This document shows positions 54,771 to 63,836 of a stretch of 64,000 bases of DNA, piece by piece. The notes under the pieces are model-generated. The model was not told the origin of the DNA. It worked only from the letters and a program-made list of their open reading frames with translations, and did not search any database. Source of the DNA: Thermotoga caldifontis AZM44c09. GTDB taxonomy: Bacteria > Thermotogota > Thermotogae > Thermotogales > DSM-5069. How positions within the stretch are numbered: position 1 is the first letter of the stretch; each line of letters begins with the position of its first letter. The stretch spans positions 186,001 to 250,000 of the forward strand of contig NZ_AP014509.1 in the NCBI RefSeq assembly GCF_000828655.1. Direction: 5' to 3'. The translations under genes and the position numbers were made by a program.

Positions 54771-57356
54771 TCAGCGTGAAGTTCTTCGCCTCACCCACAC
54801 GCACCTGAGGCCGTTTTCGAACAGGAACTCATCAACGATCTCGTAACCCAGACTGGAGAGCTCTTTCTTGATCTGAGCGAAGGAGCGCAGGAGCCTGAAG
54901 GCCGGATAGAACCACACCGGATCGTTCTCGTCGGAAAGGTTCGGAAAGCGGTGGAAGATCAAAGCTTCCTCCGCGTCGGAAACGAGGCGTTTCAGTTCGA
55001 GCTGAGTTTCGACCCCATCGAGCACGATCCTTCTCTTCGCGTTCTGTGAAAGTTCTATCCCGAGGTCCTCGAAGACGCGCGCGAAATCTTCCAGTTCCTG
55101 CGTCTTTTCGACGTTGCTCCAGTTGGTTTCGAGCAGGACCTTTCTGAGGTGCGAATCTGTCACCCTGAAGGAGGGTTTGATGCCGAACTCTTTCTCGAGG
55201 TCCTTGTAAGCCTTTATCGACTCGTCGGCGGGGTAGGGCACGGCGTAGATGAGGCCGTTCTTCGCCTTCTTCCAGGCCCTGACTGGATGGATCACGCCGA
55301 GCGTGGAGAACTTCTCGGACACGTTGCCCACCCAGAGGATGGGATCGTTTTTGTCGAAGAAGTTCATCGTGAGGTTCGGATAGAGGCCGCTGTAGAAGAA
55401 CCTTCCGAAGACGATGTCGGCGAGCCGTTCGTTCTCCTCGACAGCCTTCACGTGGTGCACGAAGGCCTTCTCTTTATCGAACTCGTTGTAGAACTTCGCG
55501 AGCCTGTAATTGTACATGGGGAACTTCGATGGATCTTTGATCTTGCTGAGGAGTTCGACGGCCTTCTTGGCATCGTCCGTGTGGACTGCAGACACGTAGA
55601 GTGCCACGTCGCTGTCAGAGATCAGATAGAGCTTCGAGACCTCGTTTCCGGCGTACTTTTTGAAATCTATCATGAACTCCTTCTGCGTGGCGTAGAATCT
55701 GTACAGTTCTTCGTAGACGCTCTCGATCGTGGGATCCAGTCTGGTCTTGAGATCTTCCACGATGGGCTTGACGAAGCGAGAAAGCTCGGCCACCAGCTGG
55801 ATCGAATCTCTGTAGGATCTTATCGCCTCGAGGAATTTGGATTCTTTCAGCAGATGGTCCGCATGGAGCGCCTTCGCGATCCCCCTGATCAGGGTATCTT
55901 CGTCTTCCAGAAATCTCTCCACGAAGGCTTTCTTTTCACTTTCGGGAAGCACCGTGTAGACGAAGAGGAAACCTCCCACGCCGTTCTCACGGACCAGCTT
56001 CTCGAGCTGTCGCGCGCAGAGAAAATCGAGCAACATGTCCTCGCCCGTCTCGAGCCGTCTGAGCAGATAGTACGAGAACGGGGTGATCTGTTTCAGTACG
56101 ATTTCCTCCACCTTCACGGGCAGACGCCTTTCAACGATCTTTTCATACAGCGGTTGTGCGTTCAGATGCAAATTCTTCTTCCTCGCGAATTCCAAAAACT
56201 TCTTCAAACCCGGCAGGGCTTTCTCGACATCCTTGCCGCTCGATCTGTTGAGAAGATATTGAAGCATGTCTTCACGTACGTCTTCGTCCTTTTCGAACCT
56301 TTCGAGCGCGATTCGGTTGAACCTTTCGTAGTCTTCGATTTCGATGGCGGCGATCATGGCCAGAACGTCGGCCAGCGGGATGTCCTTGAAGCTCATGATC
56401 GTCCAGCCGAACTTCTCCACGTTCGCCGAGGCGTGTTCCACAGCCTTTCTGAAGTCTTCGTAGTGCTTCAAGAGGGCCTGCCAGTCCTTCCTCTTGAAAC
56501 TCGCGTGGATGAGGGAAAGGTAAGGGTCTGGATATTCAGGAACGGCCTGGAGCGCGCTCTTGGCGAGTTGCTCCGCAAGCTCGTTCAGGCCGGCGTTGAG
56601 AAGGTCTATTGAGAAGAGATAGAGAAATTCCAGACCTATCGCGGGGATGGAGGTGAGCTTCCTTATGAGCTGCAAAGCTTCCCAGCCGACCGAGGCGGCC
56701 TCGTGCGGCTTTCCACCGGTCTTCTCGGTCTTGTACAGCTGAACCAAGTAATAAAGCCTCTCCTGATCGTTCTTGCACTGTTGAAGGTGTTTTCTGATCA
56801 AACTGCCCGTTCTTTCGTACTTCTGCTTTTTGAGCTTTCTGGTCCAGATGTAGCCGTAGTGGTAGATCAGAAAGTTCGCGTTCACGACCTTGGGCTTGTA
56901 GATGGCCTGGTTGTGCACGATGTTCTGGTAGTACACCGTGCCGTTGCGGAAGATGCGGGGCGTGGAAGCGATCTCGGAGCGTTTGAAGTCCCAGTCGAGA
57001 TAGCTCAGCGTGGGGAGATAGATCGTGTTCACGTCGGGTGGTAGGCTCTCCAAGAAACTTCTTATGTTCTTTCTAAAATCTTCGGACGCCTCTTCGTCGG
57101 CATCGAGTATCAGCACCCACTCGCAGGTGGGATACTTGAGAGAGTTGTTCCTCGCCTCTGAAAAGTCGTTCTTCCACGGGTGGAAGTAGAGCTTGTCGGT
57201 GTACTCTCTGACGATCTGGGGGGTTCTATCGGTCGAGCCCGTGTCGACGACCACGATCTCATCGACCACATCCTTGATGCTGTCCAGCGCACGTCTTATG
57301 TTGTGCTCCTCGTCCTTCACGATCATCGCCACAGAAAGGAGACATTTCCTCTGCAA
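54771..57356 (-). CDS. GT2-family glycosyltransferase with long helical-repeat extension
   Basis: About 861 residues. Residues ~1-200 are a GT-A fold: LSVAMIVKDEEHNIRRALDS, EIVVVDTGSTDRTPQIVREY, NNSLKYPTCEWVLILDADEE with the DAD metal motif. The remaining ~650 residues are helix pairs in TPR-like repeats (LTSIPAIGLEFLYLFSIDLL, ADLNELAEQLAKSALQAVPE-like stretches). Architecture as in 'glycosyltransferase with TPR' proteins of Firmicutes and Thermotogota. The TTG at 57356 has GGGGGTGT upstream. It follows tupC by ~15 bases and precedes the polymerase gene, but a functional link to either is unproven. Confidence 0.8.
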   Translation of the reverse strand: MQRKCLLSVAMIVKDEEHNIRRALDSIKDVVDEIVVVDTGSTDRTPQIVREYTDKLYFHPWKNDFSEARNNSLKYPTCEWVLILDADEEASEDFRKNIRSFLESLPPDVNTIYLPTLSYLDWDFKRSEIASTPRIFRNGTVYYQNIVHNQAIYKPKVVNANFLIYHYGYIWTRKLKKQKYERTGSLIRKHLQQCKNDQERLYYLVQLYKTEKTGGKPHEAASVGWEALQLIRKLTSIPAIGLEFLYLFSIDLLNAGLNELAEQLAKSALQAVPEYPDPYLSLIHASFKRKDWQALLKHYEDFRKAVEHASANVEKFGWTIMSFKDIPLADVLAMIAAIEIEDYERFNRIALERFEKDEDVREDMLQYLLNRSSGKDVEKALPGLKKFLEFARKKNLHLNAQPLYEKIVERRLPVKVEEIVLKQITPFSYYLLRRLETGEDMLLDFLCARQLEKLVRENGVGGFLFVYTVLPESEKKAFVERFLEDEDTLIRGIAKALHADHLLKESKFLEAIRSYRDSIQLVAELSRFVKPIVEDLKTRLDPTIESVYEELYRFYATQKEFMIDFKKYAGNEVSKLYLISDSDVALYVSAVHTDDAKKAVELLSKIKDPSKFPMYNYRLAKFYNEFDKEKAFVHHVKAVEENERLADIVFGRFFYSGLYPNLTMNFFDKNDPILWVGNVSEKFSTLGVIHPVRAWKKAKNGLIYAVPYPADESIKAYKDLEKEFGIKPSFRVTDSHLRKVLLETNWSNVEKTQELEDFARVFEDLGIELSQNAKRRIVLDGVETQLELKRLVSDAEEALIFHRFPNLSDENDPVWFYPAFRLLRSFAQIKKELSSLGYEIVDEFLFENGLRCVWVRRRTSR

Positions 57357-57371
57357 CGTCCACACCCCCAA

Positions 57372-58034
57372 TCAATTCTTCTCAGTTTTCGTACTGTATT
57401 CCTTCAACACACCGTTCCTCATCATGTATAGTTTCTCACACACGCTGGCCAGCCAGTCGATGTCGTGCGAGACGATCACGAAGCTGGTCCGATCGGAGAA
57501 CTCTTCCATCGCTTCGTTCAGCATCTTTCTGCCGTCTTCGTCGAGGTCCGCCGTGGGTTCGTCCAGCAGGACCAGCTTCGGCTCGAACACCAGGGCCCTC
57601 GCGAGGCACACGCGCCTGGCCTGCCCACCGGACAGCTGCCAGGGTCTGGCGTCGAGAAGCTTTTCAAGTTCGAACAGTTCGGCGATCTCAAGAACGCGTC
57701 GTCGAACTTCGTGTTTGGGGAACTTTCTCAACATCAGTGGATAGGCGATGTTTTCAAAAACGCTCCTTTTCAAAAGCACTGGATGCTGCGACACGTAGCT
57801 CACCGAGCGTCTGAACCTCTCCAGGCTGGCGTCGTTCACGTCTTCTCCCATAAAACGGAAGCTCTTCCATTCACCTTTCAGAAGGAAGGCAAGGTTCAGA
57901 AGGAAGGTGGTCTTGCCGCTTCCAGACGGACCGAAGATACCGACACGTTTTTCGTCCATCTCGAACCTTTCGATGTGCAGCAAGAACTTTCCATCGTAGC
58001 TGAACCTGAGCTCTTCAAGACTGTAGATCTTCAT
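57372..58034 (-). CDS. tupC: Tungstate ABC transporter ATPase
   Basis: 220 residues. Walker A GPSGSGKTTFLLN near residue 35, signature LSGGQARRVCLARAL near 133, Walker B LVLLDEPTADLDEDG, H-loop VIVSHDIDWLA. Pairs with the permease and binding protein next to it; length and gene set match TupC (or WtpC without the C-terminal regulatory part). Starts 2 bases after the permease stop. Confidence 0.9.
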   Translation of the reverse strand: MKIYSLEELRFSYDGKFLLHIERFEMDEKRVGIFGPSGSGKTTFLLNLAFLLKGEWKSFRFMGEDVNDASLERFRRSVSYVSQHPVLLKRSVFENIAYPLMLRKFPKHEVRRRVLEIAELFELEKLLDARPWQLSGGQARRVCLARALVFEPKLVLLDEPTADLDEDGRKMLNEAMEEFSDRTSFVIVSHDIDWLASVCEKLYMMRNGVLKEYSTKTEKN

Positions 58035-58036
58035 CG

Positions 58037-58672
58037 CTACACCTTCTTCGAGAGCAGATTCGCCGTAAAGTTCACAGTGAAAGCGATGGAGAGCAAGATC
58101 AAGCCCGCAAAGATCGCCTTTTCGAACTGGCCCGTGTTCGTGTACAGCACGATCGACGTGGTGAGCACGCGCGTCCTTCCAAGGATGTTGCCACCAACGA
58201 TCATGACGGCCCCCACCTCGCCCGCGACCCTGCCGAACGCGGTGAGGATCGCAGAAAAAACACCCGAAAGAGATTCCCTCAGCACCGCGGCCATGAACTG
58301 GAATTTGTTCGCTCCGAGCGTTAAGAGCAGTAGCCTGATCTTTTCATCCACCCTTGCAAAGTGCGAATGACTGATCGTGACGATGATGGGCAGGGCTATG
58401 ACGATCTGCGCGAGGATCATCGCAGTCGTGGTGAAGAGCAGATTCAAACCTCCCAGCGGCCCGCTCCTCGAAAGCAAGAGCCAGAGGAGCAAACCCACCA
58501 GGACCGGTGGGATACCCACGAGCGTTTGAAAAACGAGGATCAGGATGTTTTTGAAGCGAAACTTCGAAACGTCCAAAATCAGTGCGACAGGCACACCGAT
58601 GAGCGCGGCGATGAACGTTGCGAAACAGTTCACGTAGACGGATCTGAGAGAAACTTCCACGAGCTCGCTCAT
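58037..58672 (-). CDS. tupB: Tungstate ABC transporter permease
   Basis: 211 residues, five membrane segments, with the coupling motif FMAAVLRESLSGVFSAILTA near residue 125 (EAA-type) and FGRVAGEVGAVMIVGGNI. ModB/TupB type. Overlaps the binding-protein gene by 4 bases. Forms the homodimeric channel for oxyanion import. Confidence 0.9.
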   Translation of the reverse strand: MSELVEVSLRSVYVNCFATFIAALIGVPVALILDVSKFRFKNILILVFQTLVGIPPVLVGLLLWLLLSRSGPLGGLNLLFTTTAMILAQIVIALPIIVTISHSHFARVDEKIRLLLLTLGANKFQFMAAVLRESLSGVFSAILTAFGRVAGEVGAVMIVGGNILGRTRVLTTSIVLYTNTGQFEKAIFAGLILLSIAFTVNFTANLLSKKV

Positions 58673-59448
58673 TTTTTGAACACCCTGAAGGGTTTGATGC
58701 CACCAACGGTGTAGTTCTCTATGAACCTCAACGTTTCGTCTTCCAGCAGAAAGTTGAAGAATTTTTCTGCATCTTCGTGGTTCACTCTTTTTCCATTCTT
58801 CGGATTGACGAGTACGACGCTGTAGACGTTCTTCAAGATCTCATCATTCTCGTGGCAGATCTTCAGATCGAGTCTGTCTTTGAGCATTTCGAAGCTGGCC
58901 CTGTCTGTGAGACAGAACGCTTCAAGTTCGCTGGCGATCAAGAGCGTCTGCGACATGCCCACACCGGCGGCGTGGTACCATTTGCCTGAAGGAACGATGC
59001 CCAGACTGTGCCAGAGCTGTTGCTCTTTTTTGTGCGTGCCGGAACCGTCGGCTCTGGAGACGAAGGGCAGTTGGTTTTCGTAGATGTACTTCATGAAGGA
59101 CAGGACGTTTTCGAAACTTCTCTGCTGCCACTTCTTCGGACCGACGATGACGAATTCACTGTACATGAAACTGACCCTCTTCAGACCGAAGCCTTCTTTC
59201 ATGAACTGCTCTTCATCTTCTGGAGAATGCACTAAAAGCAGATCTGCCTCTCCTCTTTTTCCCATTTCCAGAGCCATGCCGCTGCCGACGGCTGCGAACA
59301 CGACCTGAACGTTGTGTCTTTCTTCGAAGAGCCTTTTTAAAGCATCGAGCAGGCCCGTCTCGTAGAGGCTCGTGGTCGTGGCGACGATGAGCTGTCTTGA
59401 AAAGAGAAGGCTTCCGAGAAGGAGTAGAAGGATCGAAAGCTTCTTCAT
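58669..59448 (-). CDS. tupA: Tungstate-binding periplasmic protein
   Basis: About 259 residues from the ATG 59446-59448. Signal peptide [19 protein letters not shown], then VATTTSLYETGLLDALKRLF, the TupA TTTS motif that holds the oxyanion, and GSGMALEMGKRGEADLLLVH, SRADGSGTHKKEQQLW. TupA proteins prefer tungstate strongly over molybdate. The gene overlaps the MOSC gene's end by 4 bases. Supplies tungsten for cofactors made by the moa genes upstream. Confidence 0.92.
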   Translation of the reverse strand: MKKLSILLLLLGSLLFSRQLIVATTTSLYETGLLDALKRLFEERHNVQVVFAAVGSGMALEMGKRGEADLLLVHSPEDEEQFMKEGFGLKRVSFMYSEFVIVGPKKWQQRSFENVLSFMKYIYENQLPFVSRADGSGTHKKEQQLWHSLGIVPSGKWYHAAGVGMSQTLLIASELEAFCLTDRASFEMLKDRLDLKICHENDEILKNVYSVVLVNPKNGKRVNHEDAEKFFNFLLEDETLRFIENYTVGGIKPFRVFKK

Positions 59449-59903
59449 TCTGGGAGAACGAACACCACCCTGTCGTTCGGCTTCACCGTTCCGCCCTTCA
59501 GCACTCTCAGAAAGATGCCCTCCACGGGCATAACGCATTTTCCTACCATCTTGGCGATCGCACAGCGATCGTGGCATTCTTTCCCGATCTGTGTCACCTC
59601 GAGGATGGCATCGTTTATGTAAACCTTCGTTCCGAGTGGCAGTTTCCACACGTCCACACCGTCCACGGTGATGTTTTCGGCAAAATCACCGAAAGAAACG
59701 TCTAAGCCCCAGCTTCTCGCTTTGTCGATGCTGCTTTTCGAGAGCATCGAAACCTGTCTGTGCCAGTTACCCGCGTGCGCATCGTTCAGAACACCGTGGT
59801 CCTCAACCAAGATTATCTGCTTTTGAGGAACCTTCTTCACACCTTTCACTTTTGAAATGTTCACCGAGAGAACGACACCGACGAGCTCATTTCTTCCACT
59901 CAC
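59445..59903 (-). CDS. MOSC-domain protein
   Basis: About 152 residues from a GTG at 59903 inside the end of moaC. Typical of stand-alone MOSC proteins: [55 protein letters not shown] and the Cys-bearing [20 protein letters not shown] near residues 105-125. MOSC domains bind molybdenum (or tungsten) cofactor and handle sulfur transfer to it. Between moaC and tupA, which fits cofactor sulfuration or storage. Earlier frame (to 59957) lacks a start with a ribosome site. Confidence 0.85.
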   Translation of the reverse strand: MSGRNELVGVVLSVNISKVKGVKKVPQKQIILVEDHGVLNDAHAGNWHRQVSMLSKSSIDKARSWGLDVSFGDFAENITVDGVDVWKLPLGTKVYINDAILEVTQIGKECHDRCAIAKMVGKCVMPVEGIFLRVLKGGTVKPNDRVVFVLPE

Positions 59904-60360
59904 CGGACGCACCACCCGCTTTGTACAGAAGGCAGACCTCCTCGATGACCATGCCACGATCGACGGCCTTGCACATATCGTAAACTGTCAGGGCGGCGAT
60001 GGACGCCGCGACGAGCGCCTCCATCTCGACACCCGTTTTTCCAACGCATTTGGCGATGGTTCTTATGGTCAGAATTCCCTTTTCGATGTCCGGTTCGAAC
60101 TCCGCATCCACGTGAGAGAGGTTGATGTTGTGACACAGCGGGATGAGATCGGACGTTCTTTTCGCGGCCATGATCGCGGCGATCTTCGCAACCGTGAGCA
60201 CGTCACCCTTTTTGACGTGGCCCGAAAGTATCGCTCCGAGCGTTTCGGGCTTCATTCGAACCTTCGCCTGAGCGATCGCAACCCTTTCTGTATCCTGCTT
60301 GTGGGAAACATCCACCATTCTCGCGTTACCGTGTTCGTCGAGATGAGAGAACTTCTCCAT
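59887..60360 (-). CDS. moaC: Cyclic pyranopterin monophosphate synthase
   Basis: 157 residues, normal MoaC length. Seen: [20 protein letters not shown] near residue 15, [20 protein letters not shown], the catalytic [17 protein letters not shown] near 72-88, [20 protein letters not shown] near 110-130 and [20 protein letters not shown] with the active Asp-Lys pair. Converts the MoaA product into cPMP for molybdopterin. Starts 3 bases after moaA. Confidence 0.96.
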   Translation of the reverse strand: MEKFSHLDEHGNARMVDVSHKQDTERVAIAQAKVRMKPETLGAILSGHVKKGDVLTVAKIAAIMAAKRTSDLIPLCHNINLSHVDAEFEPDIEKGILTIRTIAKCVGKTGVEMEALVAASIAALTVYDMCKAVDRGMVIEEVCLLYKAGGASGEWKK

Positions 60361-60363
60361 CCT

Positions 60364-61278
60364 TCAACCTCCAAGCTGTCTCATGGCGTTCAAGACCATC
60401 CCTTCGTTCATCACATGCTTCAAGGGCTTGCGCTCGATACCAACTTTCACTGCCTCTACGAGTTTTTCCTTGGAGCCTTCCATCAAAATCCGTCTGAGGT
60501 CTATGTGAAAGCTCGAACCGAGGCACGGATAGAGCTTCCCATCGCTGCTCAATCTTATCTTGTTGCACGTTTCACAAAAGTTCTTGCTCAGCGCGGCGAT
60601 GATGCCAACGTAGTTGCCATCCTTCGTGACGTAGTAACTCGCTGGGCCGAAACCGAGTCTCACATCGATGGGTCTGAGGTCGAAGATCTGTAACCGTTCG
60701 AAGATCTCCTTCAACGGAACGGCCCTGTTGTCCTTTCCGATGGGCATCAGCTCTATGAACCTTATGGGCAGCCTCAACTTCGTCGCGAAACGGACCAGCT
60801 CGGGGATCTCATCGACGTTGTGCTCGCTCACGACGCAGTTCAACTTGACGTTCAGTTTTTCCTTCAAGGCGCTGTTCAAACCTTCCAGAACGTGGCTCAG
60901 GCTTGCCTTCGTGATCCTGTAAAAAGTTTCTTCGTCAAGGCTGTGCAGCGAGAGGTTGATGGACTGGACCCCGTGCATTTTGAACAACTTCGCGTAATCT
61001 TTCAACCTCGAACCGTTCGTGGTGATGAAGATATTGAACCGTTTTGAGAGCATTTCCACTATCTGGGGAAGGTCGGCTCTCAGCAACGGTTCTCCACCGG
61101 TGAGCCTGACGTTTCGAATGCCAAGTTCGGAGAAAATCTCAGAAAAGGTTCGAAGCTCGTCCAGCGTCAGAGTACTGACAGATGAGCTGTTCGAAGAACA
61201 GAAGAAACAATCGAAGTTGCATTCGGTTGTGATGGAGAGACGAAGATAGTCCACGTTCCTTCCGTGCAGATCCTTCAT
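60364..61278 (-). CDS. moaA: GTP 3',8-cyclase
   Basis: 304 residues from the ATG at 61276-61278. Radical-SAM cluster CNFDCFFC (Cys at about 21, 25, 28), SAM motif LTGGEPLL, GTP-binding second Fe-S cluster CETCNKIRLSSDGKLYPCL with its CxxCx13C spacing near residues 245-265, and the C-terminal LGG tail needed for catalysis. First step of molybdopterin synthesis; here probably for tungstopterin given the tungstate importer. First gene of the operon moaA-moaC-MOSC-tupABC. Confidence 0.96.
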   Translation of the reverse strand: MKDLHGRNVDYLRLSITTECNFDCFFCSSNSSSVSTLTLDELRTFSEIFSELGIRNVRLTGGEPLLRADLPQIVEMLSKRFNIFITTNGSRLKDYAKLFKMHGVQSINLSLHSLDEETFYRITKASLSHVLEGLNSALKEKLNVKLNCVVSEHNVDEIPELVRFATKLRLPIRFIELMPIGKDNRAVPLKEIFERLQIFDLRPIDVRLGFGPASYYVTKDGNYVGIIAALSKNFCETCNKIRLSSDGKLYPCLGSSFHIDLRRILMEGSKEKLVEAVKVGIERKPLKHVMNEGMVLNAMRQLGG

Positions 61279-61289
61279 GCCAGAAAGAT

Positions 61290-62110
61290 TATACAGCGAG
61301 GTTCGAAACACTCTTGAGAGTCGACATCAACGGCTTCAGGGAGTCCGATATTTCAGCTTTCAGCTTGGTAAAAAAGCAGGTTCGACCGTAGTGGAGATTT
61401 GTCAACATGTTTTGCACCTGGACTGTGAAGATGATAGACCGTGTACTAGCTTCGCCCTCTGCCGATAGCTTCATGCAGGCGTGGCTGAACGTTCCCAAGC
61501 CCCTGCAGGTTTGTTCCACGCCCAGCTTGACTATCAAAACAGAGTTGATGTCATGATGAACAGAAAATCCGCCGCATTCAGCGCAAGGTTGCCTCGTAGC
61601 GTTCACATAGATCACTTCCCTACCGGCACTCCAAGCCTTGCGGGGAAGAATTTGATAAAGAAACACCGACCAGCCGGCATCCAGCACAGACTTGCTCAGC
61701 TTGCCTTGTGCCAGACCGTTCACATTCAAGTTTTCCGCACACATCAAATCGTGCTCTCTGACCAATCTTGCTGCGAGTTTGAAATAAAATCTCTGCGCTG
61801 TCTCGCTACTTTGCGGACAAAGGCTGGCGGAGAAACTCGTCAGGAACTTCAGCAGCAAAGGTGACGACCATCCGTCTGCTTTACGGCTGATGCGAACTTG
61901 CTTGATGACAGATTGTTCGGGCAAGGGACGGTGCCAGACAACTTTGATCCTGCCAACGCTTTGAATGTAGAGTCGCAAGCGTTGTTTATTGTCAGGTTTG
62001 ACCTATGCTCCGTCTGTGTAGGTGCATTTCAATGTTCTGTTTGGCCTGAGACGGTACTGGTAAACCAACCCACTTTTCTTCAACCTCTTTGCACTTTTCA
62101 GTTCGGCGAC
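61290..62110 (-). pseudogene. Degenerate TnpB (IS200/IS605/IS607 group)
   Basis: Minus-strand frames give YQYRLRPNRTLKCTY (62080 region), then SVGRIKVVWHRPLPEQSVIK, LAARLVREHDLMCAENLNVN with GLAQGKLSKSVLDAGWSVFL, and YVNATRQPCAECG followed by HHDINSVLIVKLG. These are the wedge, RuvC and zinc-finger signatures of TnpB in order, with deletions and frame changes, and the RuvC and zinc-finger parts are incomplete. It fills the gap between moaA and the divergent kduI gene. Confidence 0.8.
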
Positions 62111-62144
62111 CTTTGAATCTTGGTTGAGCCTCCGTGTGGGAACG

Positions 62145-62173
62145 TTGAGTTGAGGCGGGGTCTGTGAGATAAT
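62145..62173 (+). promoter_or_regulatory. Sigma-A promoter of the kdu operon
   Basis: TTGAGT (62145-62150) and GATAAT (62168-62173) with a 17-base spacer, about 40 bases upstream of kduI. GAGGGGGTGAAGC serves as ribosome site. Confidence 0.7.
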
Positions 62174-62215
62174 GAGTCAGTAGCGGTAAAATAGCAGTTA
62201 GCGAGGGGGTGAAGC

Positions 62216-63055
62216 ATGAACCAGTATTTCCTGAAAGTAAATGAAGGAACGCACTTCGTGAGTGAACCACCCGAAAACGGGATGAAGTATCTGGGATTCG
62301 AAAGGATCGTTCTTCTCACCGGGAACTACCACGTTTCGAACAGCGGGGATTTCGAAATCTTCCTCGTCGTGCTCGGTGGAAAGTGCACAGTGAAGGTGAG
62401 AGACAAAATCTTCGAGAACATCGGCGAAAGAAGGAACGTTTTTGCTGGCAAACCCTATGCAATCTACATACCGCCAAGAATGGATTTCTCAATCGAAGCA
62501 CTCGGTTTCGGCTGTGAAGTGGCACTCGCCAAAGCGTTGGTTGGTGAAACTGCAAAGATCGAACCTTATCTGATAACTCCTTCCCAGGTGAACAGCGGCA
62601 AATGGGGCATTTCAAACTATTCGAGGACGTTCCACCAGATAGCCGTCGATGAAAAGCACCCCGCGGTGAAGCTCATGGTTGGAGAGACGTTCACACCTTC
62701 CGGAAACTGGTCCACCTATCCACCTCACAGGCACGAACGGCACAATCCACCGGAAGAAGTCTTCCTCGAAGAGGTCTACTATTACAGGGTGGACCATCCG
62801 AAAGGCTGGGGACTGGCAAGACATTACAGCGACGATGGAACGATAGATTTTGCCGGTGTCATCAAGGACAACACGCTGCACCTCATTCCGAAAGGCTATC
62901 ACACCGCCGTCGCTGCCCCAGGTTTCACGGTGTACTATCTGTGGTTCCTGGCGGGAGAAGAGAGAATGCAGCTTCCTTACGTCGATCCAGACATGAGGTT
63001 CATCGACCAAGCGACGAAGATGATAAAGAACATCGAGGATAACCTCTCCCCGTGA
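62216..63055 (+). CDS. kduI: 5-keto-4-deoxyuronate isomerase
   Basis: 279 residues, the standard KduI length. Seen: MKYLGFERIVLLTGNYHVSN near the N-terminus, KPYAIYIPPRMDFSIEALG near 80, then the metal site in STYPPHRHERHNPPEEVFLE around 160-180 and GYHTAVAAPGFTVYYLWFLA near 228-247. Turns 4-deoxy-L-threo-5-hexosulose uronate into 3-deoxy-D-glycero-2,5-hexodiulosonate in pectin/uronate breakdown. First of a + strand operon with kduD and a KdgF-like cupin. Confidence 0.96.
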   Translation: MNQYFLKVNEGTHFVSEPPENGMKYLGFERIVLLTGNYHVSNSGDFEIFLVVLGGKCTVKVRDKIFENIGERRNVFAGKPYAIYIPPRMDFSIEALGFGCEVALAKALVGETAKIEPYLITPSQVNSGKWGISNYSRTFHQIAVDEKHPAVKLMVGETFTPSGNWSTYPPHRHERHNPPEEVFLEEVYYYRVDHPKGWGLARHYSDDGTIDFAGVIKDNTLHLIPKGYHTAVAAPGFTVYYLWFLAGEERMQLPYVDPDMRFIDQATKMIKNIEDNLSP

Positions 63056-63065
63056 GGTGAAGAAG

Positions 63066-63836
63066 ATGAACGTGCTTGAGAGCTTTTCACTGAAGGGTAA
63101 AGTCGCCATCGTGACGGGGTCTTCGAGGGGTCTGGGCCAGGCGATGGCGATCGCGCTGGCAGAAGCGGGTGCGGACATCGTCGGGGTGAGTAGATCGAAA
63201 GAGCAGCAAGAAGAAACGAAGAAGGCCGTTGAATCTCTGAACAGGAAATATTTGGCCATCGAGCTGGATCTGAACCAGACTGAAAGGGTCACAGAGATCG
63301 TCGATATGGCTGTCGCTGAGTTCGGCACGGTCGACATACTGGTCAACAACGCCGGGATAATAAGACGCGCCCCAATCCTCGAGTACAGCGAGAAAGACTG
63401 GGACGAAGTGATGAACGTGAATCTGAAATCTGTCTTTCTTCTGTCACAGAGGTTCGCAAGGTATCTGATCGAGCACGAAAAGAGAGGAAAGATCATCAAC
63501 GTGGCGTCTTTGCTCTCGTTTCAGGGTGGTATCTACACCGCAGCGTACACAGCTTCAAAACACGGTGTGCTCGGATTGACGAGAGTTTTTGCGAACGAAC
63601 TGGCAAGGTACGGTATCAACGTGAACGCGATCGCGCCAGGCTACATGGTCACCGACAACACCGAAGCACTCAGAAAAGACGAAAAGAGGTACAACGAGAT
63701 ACTCTCCAGAATCCCCATGGGCAGGTGGGGATTGCCGGAAGATCTCAAGGGCGCGGTGGTGTTCTTGGCAAGCTCCGCTTCTGATTACGTAACGGGGTCT
63801 GTAATCTTCGTGGATGGAGGGTGGATGAGCAGATGA
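63066..63836 (+). CDS. kduD: 2-deoxy-D-gluconate 3-dehydrogenase (2-keto-3-deoxygluconate oxidoreductase)
   Basis: 256 residues, short-chain dehydrogenase: GSSRGLGQAMAIALAEAGAD cofactor loop at 17-36, VNNAGIIRRAPI at 93-104, catalytic Ser in INVASLLSFQGG and YTASKHGVLGLTRVF (Tyr and Lys) at 159-173. Reduces the KduI product to KDG with NADH. ATG 63066 with GAGGTGAAGA upstream is preferred over a GTG nine bases earlier. Its stop overlaps the next start (ATGA). Confidence 0.93.
   Translation: MNVLESFSLKGKVAIVTGSSRGLGQAMAIALAEAGADIVGVSRSKEQQEETKKAVESLNRKYLAIELDLNQTERVTEIVDMAVAEFGTVDILVNNAGIIRRAPILEYSEKDWDEVMNVNLKSVFLLSQRFARYLIEHEKRGKIINVASLLSFQGGIYTAAYTASKHGVLGLTRVFANELARYGINVNAIAPGYMVTDNTEALRKDEKRYNEILSRIPMGRWGLPEDLKGAVVFLASSASDYVTGSVIFVDGGWMSR

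Noticed and set aside
50664-54779. Long + strand open frames (up to ~717 codons) opposite the fused polymerase, and a 487-codon one opposite the glycosyltransferase
   Set aside because: They are antisense shadows. The minus strand carries ordered, recognisable polymerase motifs and good ribosome sites, while the + frames are rich in H, R, F, E and V with no domain and no ribosome site.
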